A stretch of DNA of 64,000 nt from Selaginella tamariscina (GCA_003024785.1 PUQB01000753.1:39568-103567); one strand, 5' to 3'. Positions 36,059 to 48,419 are shown, numbered from the stretch's first letter. The notes: generated by a model from the sequence alone, not told the origin. Numbers and translations: made by a program.

Positions 36059-36319
36059 AAAATTAACATGTTGATAAGAAAATGATTTCATTTGTAATTA
36101 TGTTTGATAGTATTTCTTCATTATTGTAAACTATTTTTAGAATAATATGAATATTCTAAGATATTTTAGGAATATTCCTTACTAAGTAAGGTTATTGAAG
36201 GATTAATTAATTAATTAATTAATATTTAAGGCTTAATTACATATTAATTAAATGATTAATTAATAATTAAAACTTAAGTATTAATTAGTAATTTATTTTA
36301 TATTCCCATTTTCACGTAT
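36059..36319. other. AT-rich right subterminal region
   Basis: No gene. Two GAATATTC palindromes (36149, 36170) and an (ATTA)n stretch at about 36203-36225. Confidence 0.7.
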
Positions 36320-36346
36320 CATGCCCACTTTAGTTACAACGTGCAT
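36320..36346 (-). repeat. Right terminal inverted repeat
   Basis: Reverse complement begins ATGCACGTTGTAACTAAA and ends GGGCATG; differs from the left repeat at positions 6 and 19. Confidence 0.9.
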
Positions 36347-36350
36347 AGAT
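36347..36350. repeat. Target-site duplication AGAT, right
   Basis: Matches 21486-21489; copy B has a single AGAT at the empty site (60978-60981). Confidence 0.8.
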
Positions 36351-37000
36351 GCTCCCCGATTCTCTTGTTCTTCTGGAGCTCGAGCCGAGTGAGGTGAGAC
36401 TCCAGCATTTCTTCAGCTTCGGTGAAGCACCGCACAGTGTTCGAGACCATGGTGGTGATGGTTTCAAAGGAGGGATCAAAGCATTCACAAAGAGCCAAGA
36501 TCTTGCAGCTCTCCGAGTATGCCTAGCTAGTGGCTTGCAGCTCGGCAAAACAGCTTTGAAGCGACCTGTTGAGAGCCAGAAAATCGCTAGAGAAATGCAT
36601 CTTGTGGATGCGGGCTTCAACCGCACTAAGGCGGGCTACGGATGGGCTCCCAAATCGTCGATGAAGGAAGAGCCAAGCCTCCCGAGAAGACATGCTGTCT
36701 ACCAGGATGAACAATGCATCGCCGAGCTTGCTGAGGATGAGGGCCAGGGCTCGATCCTCAGCATCGGGTCCTCTCCGGACCCGGTGGAGATGCTGGAAGA
36801 CCCCTCGTTGCCTGAGGCGATCTCTGGTGAGCGAACTACCCTCCAAACTCCTTCCAGCTTCAGAACCTGGGTTATCTTCTTCACCCAGGTGATGTACCCA
36901 TCGGCGCCCTCTAGAACAGCAGTGCCCTGGAGCACTACAAGACCAAGCTTTGAGATGAATGACATTGAGTGCAGCACACACTCCCAAGAACAAGAAGGCG
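36351..37000 (-). mobile_element. Ty1/Copia gag, 5' part, resumed after the transposon
   Basis: Continues the gag interrupted at 21489. Reading leftwards from about 36960: MSFISKLGLVVLQGTAVLEG, WVKKITQVLKLEGVWRVV and a region with RRFGSPSVARLSAVEARIHK, the usual UBN2-type Copia gag. The same sequence is at 61600-60985 without interruption. Copies A and B also join here, since the left edge of copy A starts within this gag. Confidence 0.85.
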
Positions 37001-37553
37001 TGAGCCAGATTTGCTCCACTACCAAGATAAAAATCAGGAAGGCGAGAATCATATATTCAAGAGAGATAGTACAATCCGCCCTTGGGGTTCCTTATATGCT
37101 GGAGACCCCGGGATGATCTAGTGAATCATGAAAATACCCGAATCATATCCAGATCGTATCTAGATATCTTAATACTTTTTGTGTTCACATCGATGATAAT
37201 CGCTGAAGAACTTAATTAGTATCTCATTGAGCACAATTAAGGGTAACTTGCCAGAGCAAATCTCAATCTTTTACGCAAGGACCCTCCCTACATGTGCAAT
37301 CAATCTCTTACCCCATGACCCTCCCTACATGCGTAATCAATTTCTTCAGTGAACTAGATTTCAACTTGTTGTAGAACTTACGGGTTCAAAGGCCTTACCC
37401 ATGGCCTTGCTCATAAGCTGCACCTGCACCGCATATAATAAATTGATCCCACAAGGAGTTTTATTTTTTTCCTGAATGATCATACGTGAATCGGTTAACC
37501 ATTGCGCCAACAATTGCTTGCTGCCCACGAAAAGAAATGTAAAAGATTCTTAT
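37001..37553. other. Shared spacer, copy B
   Basis: Equivalent of 4211-4809. No gene is seen. Confidence 0.5.
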
Positions 37554-38945
37554 TTAATTACCTTGATAACCCTCTGTACATGGAACGCAAACTGTCAATT
37601 TGCAAATGAGGTTTTTATAAATCAAATGCGTTTTCCGGTAAGTAAGCTTCCCATACATGAGCAGGAGCTTGCTCGCCAGAGTTTCATCGCCACTCTCGAC
37701 GATCACGGAGTGGATCTTTCTTCCAATTTCAAGATCTCCGAGCTCGCAGCAACATGTGAGAATCGTGGCAAAGTTGCTTTGCTCGGCTTCAGATCCATCC
37801 TTCTGAAGTTTCATCAAGGCTCCCCTGCTGAACAAAAGCCCCGATTATCGAGTTCCAGGTGATCACATCCCGGTGCTGCTCCAGAGCTTCAAAAACCCTG
37901 CTCGCGGAGTGCAAGCTCGAGCATCTGCTGTACATGTTGATGATCGAGTTCACAGGTCTGGACTCCAGATTTCTTCCCCCGATATCCCTTGCCATCTTCC
38001 AGACGAGAACAAGAAGAAAGAGAGTTGATGAAGGTGATATCATCCAGGTCAGAGTCCATCGGTCGGTAGAACTCGAGAGCTTCTTCGTTCTCACCATTCT
38101 CCACACAAGCTCCGATGGAGTTCAAGGAGCAAGTGTTTCGCCTGCTCATCCTCTGAAAGACTTGCCTCGCTTCACTCAATCTCATGCACCTGCTAAACAT
38201 CTTGATGAACAAGTTCCCGAGAACAATCTCGGAGTTGACGCCGAGATTGAGCATGAATTTCCCTCAACGAGGCTTCTTGCATCAGGTTTGATCCCCTCTA
38301 GACTCATTCTCCAGTAGAAGAGAAAAGCTCGTCGATCATTCCCGGCTTGAGCATGAGCTGAGATGATCAAAGTCCAGCAGATCAAACTTCTCAGAGATCT
38401 TTCAAAAACAGCTTTAGCTTCACTCAGGCTCCCACACTTGGTAACATGTTCACCAGAGCTCCTTGGAGAGAAGTACATCGGCATGAAGAGCTCTGCCCTC
38501 TTCAAGAAACTCACAAGCTCCGAGAATCGAAGTGAAAGTGAAATGTTTGGTTGAACTCCAGAGCATAGCATCCCCGAGCTTCCTGATCATGTCGATCACA
38601 GCACTCCCGAGAACAACGTTGCAAGAATCGAATCCATTGCCGGAGATCCTCTTGTGGGCTTCTCTCCTAGGGTTGAGTGATCCTGAGTGAATGCAAGCCG
38701 AGACCAGGCTGATGAACGTCGCTGCATTTGGTTTATGGCCTTCCAGGTCCATTTTCCTGAAGAGAACAAAGGCCTCCCTATAATCCCCTCTCCTGGCATA
38801 TGCAGAGATCATAATGGTCCAGGAGAAAACATTCTTCAACATGATGCCATCGAACAGAGCTCTAGCCACCTTGCAGCACCCAAACTTCCCATACATCTGA
38901 ACAATGCAGTTGCCAGAAAAGTCTAGTGAATCCATCTCCCCTTCT
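37554..38945 (-). pseudogene. Decayed PPR gene, copy B
   Basis: Read leftwards: KNVFSWTIMISAYARRGDYR and HKPNAATFISLVSACIHSG (about 38850-38680), SLICWTLIISAHAQAGNDRR (about 38380), RNTCSLNSIGACVENGENEE (about 38100), RDVITWNSIIGAFVQQGSLD (about 37850) and NFATILTCCCELGDLEIGRK (about 37760). These are clear PPR repeats, but they lie in at least four frames. This copy is uninterrupted by insertions and is the best reference for copies A and C. It abuts oleosin-like sequence upstream. Confidence 0.8.
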
Positions 38946-39207
38946 CCGAACTCCTGCAGTTGCTCAGCTGCTGAAGAGCAGGAAGTAGACCAGGCCCCCG
39001 ATCGCAAGGGCAGCAACGATCACCATCGGGAGCATAACTAGAGAAGCGGGGAGGCGAGCAGGAGAGTGATGCATGTAGCTCCAGCGGCAGCAGTGCCGGC
39101 GACGAGAATAGTGACGATTCCAGGGAGTAGCCCTCCGGCTCGAAGAACCCGGCGGGAGTCCGGGACTTCTGCTTGAGTCGCTGGATGGCATTGGTCCTGG
39201 AAGCCAT
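38946..39207 (-). pseudogene. Oleosin-like hydrophobic hairpin, copy B
   Basis: ATG at 39207-39205 begins MASRTNAIQRLKQKSRTPAG in this copy; a second frame gives GIVTILVAGTAAAGATCITL, and VIVAALAIGGLVYFLLFSS follows in a third. Same oleosin-like relic as at 7909-8181 and 63530-63800. Confidence 0.5.
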
Positions 39208-39266
39208 GGGAGCTTGAGAGCTTGGGAGATCGATGAAGAAGATTCAAATCTAGGCTAGAAGAATGG

Positions 39267-39809
39267 TGTCAAGCCACGATTCAGGAACCAGGAAGAGAGT
39301 AGGATTCCAGGAACATGAAGGCTTGACTCAGGAACAGTACCGAGAGCAGGATAGGAACTAGAAATAAGACAGGACAGATCTAGGATCAGGATAGGATCCG
39401 GGAGCAAGACAGGAAAGTGCAGGACAGGATTTAAGAACAAGATAGGAATAGGACAGGATCCAGGAGCAAGACAAGAGCAGAAGGCAAGGAGCAAGACACG
39501 AACAAGACAAGAACAAGAATAATCGTAGAAAGACTGGTGTTAATAGTAACTGATTGTACAACAATTAAGTCGGAGCTTTTATGCTCACAACCCAAGCTAA
39601 TCTGGTCATGAGTCTAATATAGTCATGAGCTAAGAATAGTGTCCCTTATCCTCTAGGCATATCTTGTAGCATATCCTATATGGCATATCCTATAGGTATA
39701 TCCTGTAGGAATATCCTACAGGCATATCCTGTAATCCATATCTTGTATCCGAAATCCTGCATCCTGTATCCTGTATCCAGAATCCTGTATCCTGTATCGG
39801 GTTGTGATA
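39267..39809 (-). mobile_element. Solo LTR of the chromovirus family
   Basis: Starts TGTCAAGCCACGAT and is the reverse complement of the LTRs at 50278, 53488 and 59179. It interrupts the sequence that is continuous in copies A (about 8247) and C (about 63861). Flanked by AATGG (39262-39266) and AATGA (39810-39814), a 5 bp duplication with one difference. No internal region remains, the usual result of recombination between two LTRs. Confidence 0.9.
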
Positions 39810-39814
39810 AATGA

Positions 39815-41540
39815 AAGACCTAGAATAAGCTGTTGAAGAAAGAACGAACGTGAATTATGAGGTTATAACGGGTGGAGAGGATGTAAACATTTAAATTATA
39901 AACCAATATGTGACAATTTATAAAATAAAATTATTAGTTTAAAAAATACATATAAAATCTATAAAAATATAACAATTGAGCGGAATCTATAAATACATAA
40001 AGAAAAGGTGAAAAATAAAAGAAAGTTTTTAAAAGAGGAGATTAACGGAGCCCACCCGCTCTGACCCTTCCTATAGGTTGTCTAGTTCAAATTCACGTTG
40101 GAACTTATTCCCTCCCTTTGCTTTTGAGGTCATTTTAAGATGAATCAGCTCCAATAGATTAATATTCACCTGAAAATTAAAACAAATACAAAAACATCAA
40201 GAGAAAAATTCAAAAAGAAAACTAAAGCTGACAACACGAACCTTTGACTTGTGATCATCAGCAATCCCACGAATGACAATACTAGTAATAATGCAAGAAG
40301 CAAGCAAGTCCACTGTGAACCCCATGAAGATTTGAATCACCCAGAAAACCTTGAAGAACTTCCCTCATCACAAGAGCATCCAAGAGAAGAATCCCTCGAG
40401 AAAAAATGGAGATGTAGTTCTGTGATCCGAGCGGCTATACAAAATTAGGAGTCATGAGCCAGAGAACTTGGAAGAGGAAACCGGGCACGAAACTTTTCAG
40501 GCTTGTGAAGCATGATCATCGTTGAGGGAGCCGGCCTTGGAGCAGCGAGGCAACTGCGAGCATCAATGAAAATGCTGCTTGGGGGCATCTGTACCTCGTT
40601 CGTTTCCTTGCAGCAGAAGTGAGCCACCAGAAGGAGCATGGAGTTGTACCGGGCTATATAGTTGCGAGTTGCGGGCATGAGAAGATTAAATTCAGTTCTC
40701 ATTCCTACCCTAAAACGTTTCTTGTCTCAAAAATAAATAAAAAATAAGTAAAGATCAAATAAAATAGGAGAACTTCACAACCTCAGTGGGGTAGTGCTTG
40801 ATCCTGGGAAACAAATGTAACTTCATCAAACAAACATACCTGCGGTTTCCTACACCTCCGAATTACAAACTGGATGGTGCTCTCTGTGAAACAGTTTTCA
40901 ACTGCGTTTTAAGATGGAGTATAAGTGAAAACTTAAGGCCCACTTTCCACTAGCGGTGGTTAATTGCCTCAACCAATTAAATAAAAAAATATTTATTCTA
41001 CCATGGGTTTAGTTTTCCACTTGTTAGCTTTTTGTAATTTATAATTTACATGGCACTTGCGTGGCACCTATGTGGCTTTTTCGGTGGTAGCCAAAGAACT
41101 GGGCAATTTTGCCCGGTTGTATGGCTACCGGCATAATTGAATGACACGTGTATCAAGATTAATGAAATTAGGTTTTGCTTTTTTAGCTTTCAAAAAAATA
41201 AATGAAAAACAGATAAATTAGAACTTTAAAATAAAGAGTGAACATGAGATTCAGCAAAATATCACTCATTTACATGTAAGAATATTATATATATATATAT
41301 ATATATATAGACACATTAGTTGATATATTTATTTTGTAGAAAGAACATAAATTATTACAGATAATATGCAGATCTCTTCGGTACAGATGGATCTGCTGTT
41401 TATGAATGGGTTAATGAAGGCTGCTAATGTTAATAGTGCTGTAAACACTTCAAACTCATATCAGAGGTACGTTGAAATATTTATGTATATTCATGCATAT
41501 CACACTTGCAAATCATTCAATATTCAACACTGTGTGTGCG
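39815..41540. other. AT-rich spacer with one open frame, copy B
   Basis: Equivalent of 8240-9960. A minus-strand frame at 40702-40445 (85 codons, RNYIARYNSMLLLVAHFCCK in the middle) is open only in this copy. Family not recognised. It could be a chance frame or an exon of a lost gene. Otherwise nothing is seen. Confidence 0.4.
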
Positions 41541-41544
41541 TGTG

Positions 41545-42022
41545 TGAGAAATGACACAAATACACACACATCATTCACTATTACAACACGTTGTGTGTGT
41601 GTGTGGTGTGTTTGTTTGAGAGAGAAATAGTATGTTAGTGTTTTTACATATGGTGTCTCTCTCACAAACACAAACACACACAAAGAGATCTGTTGTAATA
41701 GTGAGTAATATTTGTGAGCGAGAGAGAGCTAACTAGTATGTTAATGTTTTTACAAATCAATGACACAAATATACTCACTATTACAACACGTGTGTGTGTG
41801 TGTGTGTGTGTGTGTGAGGAGAGAGGAGAGAGAGAGAGAGAGAGAAGAGAGAGGTATGTTATGTTTTTACATATCGATGACACAAATATACTCACTATTC
41901 AACGTGTGTGTGTGTGTGGTGTGTGAGAGAGAGAGAGAGAGAGAGAGCTAGTATGTTACTGTTTTTACATATCAATGCCACAAATATATTCACTATTACA
42001 ACACGTGTTTGAAGAGAGAGAA

Positions 42023-42072
<50 letters not shown>

Positions 42073-42200
42073 AGTACGTTAATGTTTTACATATCAATGA
42101 CACGAATATACTCACTATTACAGCACGTATGTGTGTGTGGCGCGTGCTTGTGCGTGTGAGAGAGAGAGAGAGCTGTATGTTAATGTTTTTACATCAAACT
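41545..42200. repeat. Compound minisatellite, copy B
   Basis: Same block as 9965-10650 with shorter and different TG and AG runs. Precedes the X8 exon. Confidence 0.8.
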
Positions 42201-42248
42201 CACACACACACACAAACGTCACACATGTATAAATACACATGAGTTATA

Positions 42249-42575
42249 GGTCGCAGCAGTGCACACATGGTGCGTTCAAAGCTTGACGTGGAAGCAAGTC
42301 AGCTGCTCAAAGGCTTGAATTATCATGTGGAGAGGGCGCTGCAGATTGTCGAGCTATTCAACAAGGAGGTCCATGTTTCTATCCCAATAGTGTCAACTCC
42401 CAGCTTCGTATGCCTTCAATATGTACTATCAAAAGTACGGTCGTGATGTACGGAGCTGCGACTTCAGAGGATCCGCTACTGTCACTACAGTTGACCCAAG
42501 TAAGTGTGTGTGTGTGTGTGTTACAGATTTTTATTGATGCATTACAGGTTATGGATCATGCTTTACTACTGAAAA
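42249..42575 (+). pseudogene. X8/CBM43 domain sequence, copy B
   Basis: Nearly identical to 10697-11024, but several single bases are missing (for example in TTATCATGTGG, CTCCCAGCTTC and CATGCTTTAC compared with copy A), so the domain is not in one frame and the last exon no longer reads YGSCYYY followed by a stop. The expected acceptor reads GTTATAG rather than GTTACAG. Either a decayed copy or affected by sequencing error. Confidence 0.65.
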
Positions 42576-43164
42576 TATCAGTGTAATTTTTAATATCCTT
42601 TATTATGACATTTTTATTTTATTATTTTTAAAGAGGAGAGAGAGATTCTTTGAGTTGACGTGTATACTTTAAAGAACTGGAGAAAACAACTTAAAGGAGA
42701 TTTTGTTTTTAACTAACTTTTTCAGCCACAGATTCTTCTATATACATCGTGCGCGTGTGGGTAACACATATAACACAAACACACACACGATACACGTGAT
42801 CATCACTTAATTAATTATTTTTTTTCTTTAAATATTAATTAATTAATGGTTTCATGTATTACACGTGTTTTCTCGATAAGTGAGTGGTCAACGTGACCGT
42901 TGCCTGTTGCAGTCATCAACGGCAGTCTGATTAAACGTATAAATACGTTATATACACACATATATACGTACGTATGTGACTAATAATTTAAATAGAAGGG
43001 ATACTTGATGAGAATCGAGTTTTTTTTTTTTTTTTCTTTTGGCAGCGTTTTCGAAGTGTCCAAAACGTAAAACCTCCGGGAACTCAAAAGTTAACCAGTT
43101 AGAACCAAAAATGTTCCCCTCTAAAAAACTCTCCGTCCCGAGCACGCTCACGGCTGCACGGCCC

Positions 43165-44233
43165 GGGGCCCGTGAACACCTCCAGAGTGGTCTTCACAGA
43201 GATGATTTCGCCATGCTGGTTCTGCACCATAGCCTCCAGCTGCGACGTCCGCTCGTGCAGCATGAGCAGGTCATTCTCCAGCCGATCTCGGCCACCCTCT
43301 CCTGCTCCACCGCCTCAACTCGGGCCGCCCTCTCTGCTCCACCGCCTCCGCCAGCCCCTCCAGCTTGGCCAGAACCTTGGCAAGGTTTTCCTCGCAGCTG
43401 GAAGCCTTGGCCCTCTCAACCTCATACTTCTCCTTGAGCTCCTCCGCTTCCTTCTTCTAACCCTCCGCTTCCTTCTTATGAGCCTCCACGTCCAGCTCCA
43501 GCTGAGCGACTCGCTTTCCAATGCCTTGTTCGCGGCCCGCTCATTGTTGAACATGTTTCTGGCCAGCTCAGCTTCCCCACTTGAGCTGCTTCTCCGACGA
43601 GCTGCACTTCTTAGCCACTAGCGACACTCTAACAGAAGAAATCGAGAAATACAGCTCGTCTCGATCTCTTCTGTCAAAATGTCGTTAATGACCTTGCACT
43701 TAACCGTAAACCCTTACTTCGGTTTGTGGACGTATCACCGTCGAGGGACTCCATAACAGTGTGCCGCCATTCCCCGCGTCAGCTTATCCAGCCCATCTGC
43801 TTACATGGCATCAGTACTTCCTCAAAAAGAAAGGAAAAAATAAAAATAAACTAAATGTGGATTACTGAAGAAATTCTCGGCGGTCAATGCCAGTCATCAC
43901 CCGCCCAGAATTTCTTCAGTAACCCATTTAGTTTTATTTATTTTTTTTCCCCACATTTAGTTTTATTTTATTTTTTTCAACGAGAGCGTCCAGAGGGGCA
44001 TCCAGAAGTACCCGGTCATCGCCGGGTACTTCTGGATGCCCCTCTGGATGCTCTCGTTGAATGCATCGTCTGCCGCCATGGATGAACTCAGGTTGATGTT
44101 GTATGACAAGTCCGCCTCCACGAACTCCACGCAGATCTGCACCTCCTGCATCACCAGAACAAAATCCTGCTAGGGTGGAGAATCTTTGAGCTTACCGATT
44201 CACCGCCCTTCCCTTTGCGCTTGTTGCCGTCAT
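43165..44233 (-). pseudogene. Coiled-coil gene, copy B
   Basis: Counterpart of 13689-14908. It keeps pieces of the coiled coil and an exon ending near 44233, but part of the first exon is missing and a fold-back inverted duplication (43851-44061) disrupts the second exon. Not expected to be functional. Confidence 0.65.
43851..44061. repeat. Fold-back inverted duplications in copy B
   Basis: Two inverted pairs: 43851-43877 against about 43907-43931, and 43976-44015 against 44022-44061 (40 bp arms with one mismatch and a 6 base loop). Copy A has a single, non-inverted version of this sequence at about 14640-14735. Confidence 0.9.
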
Positions 44234-44269
44234 CGCCCCTCTGCTGCAAAAACCCTAATACGAATAGAA

Positions 44270-44655
44270 TATTCTTTTCCTATTCAACCTAAATATCGAA
44301 GGAAAAAATCATTTAAAACAATGGAAATATTATAAATGTTGTTTAACATATATAAATTCACAAAATACGTATATATAATTGTCGTTAAATTAAATATTAA
44401 ATCGGTTAAGTCAATTTGTGTTAAAACTTAATTATAATTAAACTTATTAAATGTGTTTATTAACAATGTATTAAAATTATAAATATATGTTAATATACTA
44501 TATATAAATAGATGTAATAAAAAAATAGTAATATAAATTTACTACTATAATTTAAATTTTGAATGAATTTTATAATGAAATGCGTATTTCTGTAAATGTA
44601 ACTTCTACATTGACTAAACAGACCATTTAAATTGATACGGTTGTTGTGTGTTCTA

Positions 44656-44701
<46 letters not shown>

Positions 44702-44730
44702 TATAGAGAAGAGAGAGAGAGAGAAAACAC
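44270..44730. other. AT-rich spacer before PPR gene, copy B
   Basis: No gene is seen. (AT)n at about 44660-44696 followed by an (AG) run. Confidence 0.6.
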
Positions 44731-44814
44731 ACACACATAGGTATACATCTCTCTTTAAAATATAATAGTGCGAATAAAAACTTGTTCTTGGATGGGACGG
44801 GGACAGGCAATTGA

Positions 44815-46878
44815 ATGAGTTCGGTGAGCCTGGACGTGTTTCACACACCGAACAGTGCTACATTTGTTTGTGCGCTCAAAGAATGTGCAGCTCTGGCAAT
44901 AGGCAAGAGATTGGACAAGAAGAGTTGCCTAGGGAAGGGCGTGAGCATTCACATGCAAGCCAGAGAGCATGGGTTTGACAGAGACCTATATGTGGCGAGC
45001 ACCTTGGTGGACATGTATAGCAAGTGCGGGTGACATACTACGGGCAAGAAATGTTTTCGATGGAATGAAACATCGAAGTGTGGTATCTTGGAACGTTTTG
45101 ATCCTTGGATACGTGGAGAATGGAGAGAGCTCAGTGGCCTTGGACGTGTTCAACAGCATGGACTGCGCTCCAAATCGTGTCACGTTTGCTGCTGCCCTCA
45201 AGGCATGTGCATCTTTGGCGACCAACTTGGACAAGAAGACTTGCGTACGGAAGGGGGTCAGCATTCACAGGCAAGCCACGGACAGAGACATACTTGTGGC
45301 AAACACCTTGGGTGATATGTATAGCAAATGTGGCGACATGTTAAGAGCAAGAGCTGTTTTCAACCGAATGACGCGTGTATCGACTGTGTTAACCCTTGGA
45401 TATGTGGGGATTGGGGAGTGTTCTATAGCCTTGGATGTGTTTAACGCCATTGAATGTGCACGAAACCGCCTTACATTCGTTGCTGCACTCAAAGCGTGTG
45501 CAGGCTTGGCAGGTGGCAGCGAACTGGAGAAAGAGGCTTGTCTTCGGAAGGGTTTGGACATTCACAAACAGGCTAGAGAGCGTGGCTTTGACAGGGATGT
45601 CTTTGTGGCAAGCACCTTGATAGACATGTATAGCAAATGTGGAGACGTGTTACAAGCAAGACATGTTTTTGATGGAATGACGCACCGGAGTGTTGTATCC
45701 TGGAACGCCTTAATGCTTGGATACGTGGAAAATGAAGATCATTTGCTAGCTCTGGAAGTATTTAATAATATGGACTGTGCAGCAAACCAACTTAGTTTTG
45801 CTGCTGTACTAAAGGCTTGTGCAGGCTTGGCAGCCGGCTATAAGATGGATAAGTGGAGTTGCTTGCAGAAGGAGTTGCTATTCACGGACAAGCAAGAGAA
45901 CATGGATGTGACAAGGACAGTTTTGTAGAAAACACCTTGGTAGACGGGTGATATGATACAGGCAAGAGGAGTTTTCGATGGAATGATGCATCGGGATGTT
46001 ATATCATGGAATGCATTGATCCATGGATACGTGGAAAACAGAGAGGGCTCGGCAGCTTTTGGAAGCTTTCAGCACCATGGACTGTGCACCAAACGCTGTT
46101 ACATTTGTGGCTGCACTCAAGGCTTGTGCTAGTATAGGAGCATTAGAAATTGGTGAGAGAATTCATGAACGATTACACGAGCTTGAATTAGAAAAGGATG
46201 AAATGGTAGCAAGCTGCTTGGTGGACTTTTATGGCAAGTGTGGCAACATGCCCGCAGCTGAAGAGGTGTTTAAGCGGATGCGTTCTCGTAACGTTGTGTC
46301 TTGGAATGCGTTGATTGGAGGTTACAGCTTGCTTGGTGATACGTCTCAAGTGTTTAGATTGGTGGAGAGAGTGCAGGAATCCGGACTGCAAATAGATGGC
46401 GTTACAATGTTGTTAATACTAACAGCATGTAGCCACGCCGGGCTGGTAGAAGAGGGTCAGATGTATTTTGAGTCTACGGCAAAGTATGGTGTTAATCTCA
46501 CTTGCAAGCATTATAGATGTATGGTTGACATGTTGGGCAGGGCAAATATGTTGCAAGAGGCATTATCACTTGCGGAAAACATGCCATTTGAATCCAGTGG
46601 TCTAGTCTGGATGACTTTATTAGCGGCTTGTAGGAAATGGAGTAAATGGACATGTAGCGGCTGCCTATGTTTTGATGCAAAACACATATGAGAAGCTAGG
46701 CATGCAACTGGAGGGAGAGCAGATAGAAGCTGAAAGAAGGAAAGTGACAAAACCAGGGAGAACCTGGTGGTACGACGCACAAGGAAGGATCACACGTAGC
46801 TTTACACTAGGAGATAACATAGAAGAGGAAGTAGCACAACTACTTAAATTTTTATTTGTGCCTGTTAATGGATGTTGA
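44815..46878 (+). pseudogene. PLS-type PPR gene, copy B, longer form
   Basis: From MSSVSLDVFHTPNSATFVCA the sequence gives about nine PPR repeats, for example HRSVVSWNVLILGYVENGES, APNRVTFAAALKACASL, LVDMYSKCG and RNVVSWNALIGGYS, then an E-region-like tail (KPGRTWWYDAQGRITRSF, ending at 46878). PLS-class PPR proteins target plastid or mitochondrial RNAs. It retains repeats lost from copy A. At least three frame changes interrupt it (near 45030, 45920 and 46050), plus the one before the tail shared with copy A. Possible sequencing errors cannot be excluded. Confidence 0.75.
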
Positions 46879-47159
46879 AAACTATATACGTGTAGTGTCT
46901 ATCTTAACATAAATTGTGTGCGTGTGCGTTGTTGTGTGTGAGAGAGAGAGAGAGAGAGCATACCTATGAGCCCATTAGAGCGCTTTATTTTCGTTACTCC
47001 AACTATCCACAAGTGAGAAGTGTATGGTTCACCGCCGGGGTATCGTTCATTGCCAGCTCCATATAGTTGCAGCCAAACGCGTTGGCTGCATATCCAAACG
47101 TTTGGCTGCAAATTATGTTATCAACTGACTTGTCAACTGTACAAAGCCCAGTTAATTAA

Positions 47160-48419
47160 CCTGACAAACCTTGGGACTGAAATTAAAAGTCCACTTCAGT
47201 GTGCCTATATTAAACACATACACATGTCATTATTAAGTTATGTTAAGGAAAAAGTTAACCCTAAATATAAAATATTTGAATGGCACATTTTAATGGTTTT
47301 CTTAAAGGTGATGTGAAACAAATTACATAGATTTTAAATATGTTTTTAAATTTAAGTTATGCTAAAGGTGAATGCAAATAAGCCCTTAGGGCGCTTTTAA
47401 CATAACTTAAATTTAGATACATACTTACAAAATTGATATAAATTCATTTTGCACTTACCATTAAGAAAACCTTTAAAGAGTGCCACTTAAATATTTTTAC
47501 ATCCACACTAACCTTTTTTTAACATATATTTTTATATTATGAACGTTCAATTCGCACCATACTTATGTATTTAACATAAATATAATACATTCCCACGTGT
47601 ACTTAAAATTAAAAATTTATATTTAAATTCATGTTAACACATATATTTTTGTTTAATGTATGCATATACTGGTATATATATATGACAAGCATATGTATGT
47701 ACACACTATATATGTTATATATATAATATATATTATGCACTACGAAGTTGTGTTAGCAAATAATTTATGGTATATTTAATTTTTATTTTATAAAATTACA
47801 TGCAACATGGAATATTAAAGGAACATAATAAGAATTTAATTTCTATTTTTTATAAGTATTTTATTAATAAATATATAAATCTATATTAATTATGTGTTTA
47901 TTTTTAAAATATATAAATTTGTACTATATTATTAATTAATGTCTAATACTTAGATTCTATATATAAATTTTATGGAATATAAGTAAAAATATTACTAATT
48001 TTAAAAGTCATTTGTTTTTCATGCACCATAATTATATAATTATATAAGGTTATACAAGGTAAGGGTTCTTTATGTAATTTTGGTGCCAATGCAGCATACA
48101 TAACATAAATCAAAGTGATGCATATATACTTAGGTATAAGTACATGTACAAAGGTAAAAATTCATAAAAATCACTCTTAAATTTATGTTAAGGGTTGGTG
48201 TGAAGTGGTCCTTACTCATTTAGCTAATAAATGTTTATAAAAATTATAAATAATAAATTCTATAAGTTGAACAGTGTTTTACTAATTAAATATGACTTAG
48301 TCAATTAATACCTAGCATATGAATGAGCATAATAAAATCCACTATCAAATGCATATATATAATGTTTGAGTATGATGTATGTAGTAAAGCATTTAACAAC
48401 AAGATGAGTTGTATGTCTT
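47160..48419. other. AT-rich spacer, copy B
   Basis: Equivalent of 17170-18409. No gene is seen. Confidence 0.55.

Larger units (their letters stand above)
21490..36346. mobile_element. 14.86 kb DNA transposon with DUF7869-like, ParB-like and HAD genes
   Basis: Inserted in Copia gag. The ends are set by the empty site in copy B. Terminal inverted repeats of 27 bp match at 25 positions. From left to right: AT-rich end, leftward DUF7869-like gene, palindrome array 1, 3.8 kb non-coding centre, palindrome array 2, hairpin, rightward ParB-like gene with a methyltransferase-like tail, rightward HAD phosphatase-like gene, AT-rich end. The two gene blocks diverge from the centre. No capsid, polymerase or reverse transcriptase is seen inside, so it is a DNA transposon rather than a virus-like element. 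The family is not one I can name. Confidence 0.85.

Noticed and set aside
21490-36346. Polinton/Maverick or other virus-like element
   Set aside because: No DNA polymerase B, retroviral-type integrase, packaging ATPase or capsid gene is seen, and the terminal repeats are only about 27 bp.
21490-36346. Helitron
   Set aside because: Has terminal inverted repeats and a target-site duplication, and no Rep-helicase gene.
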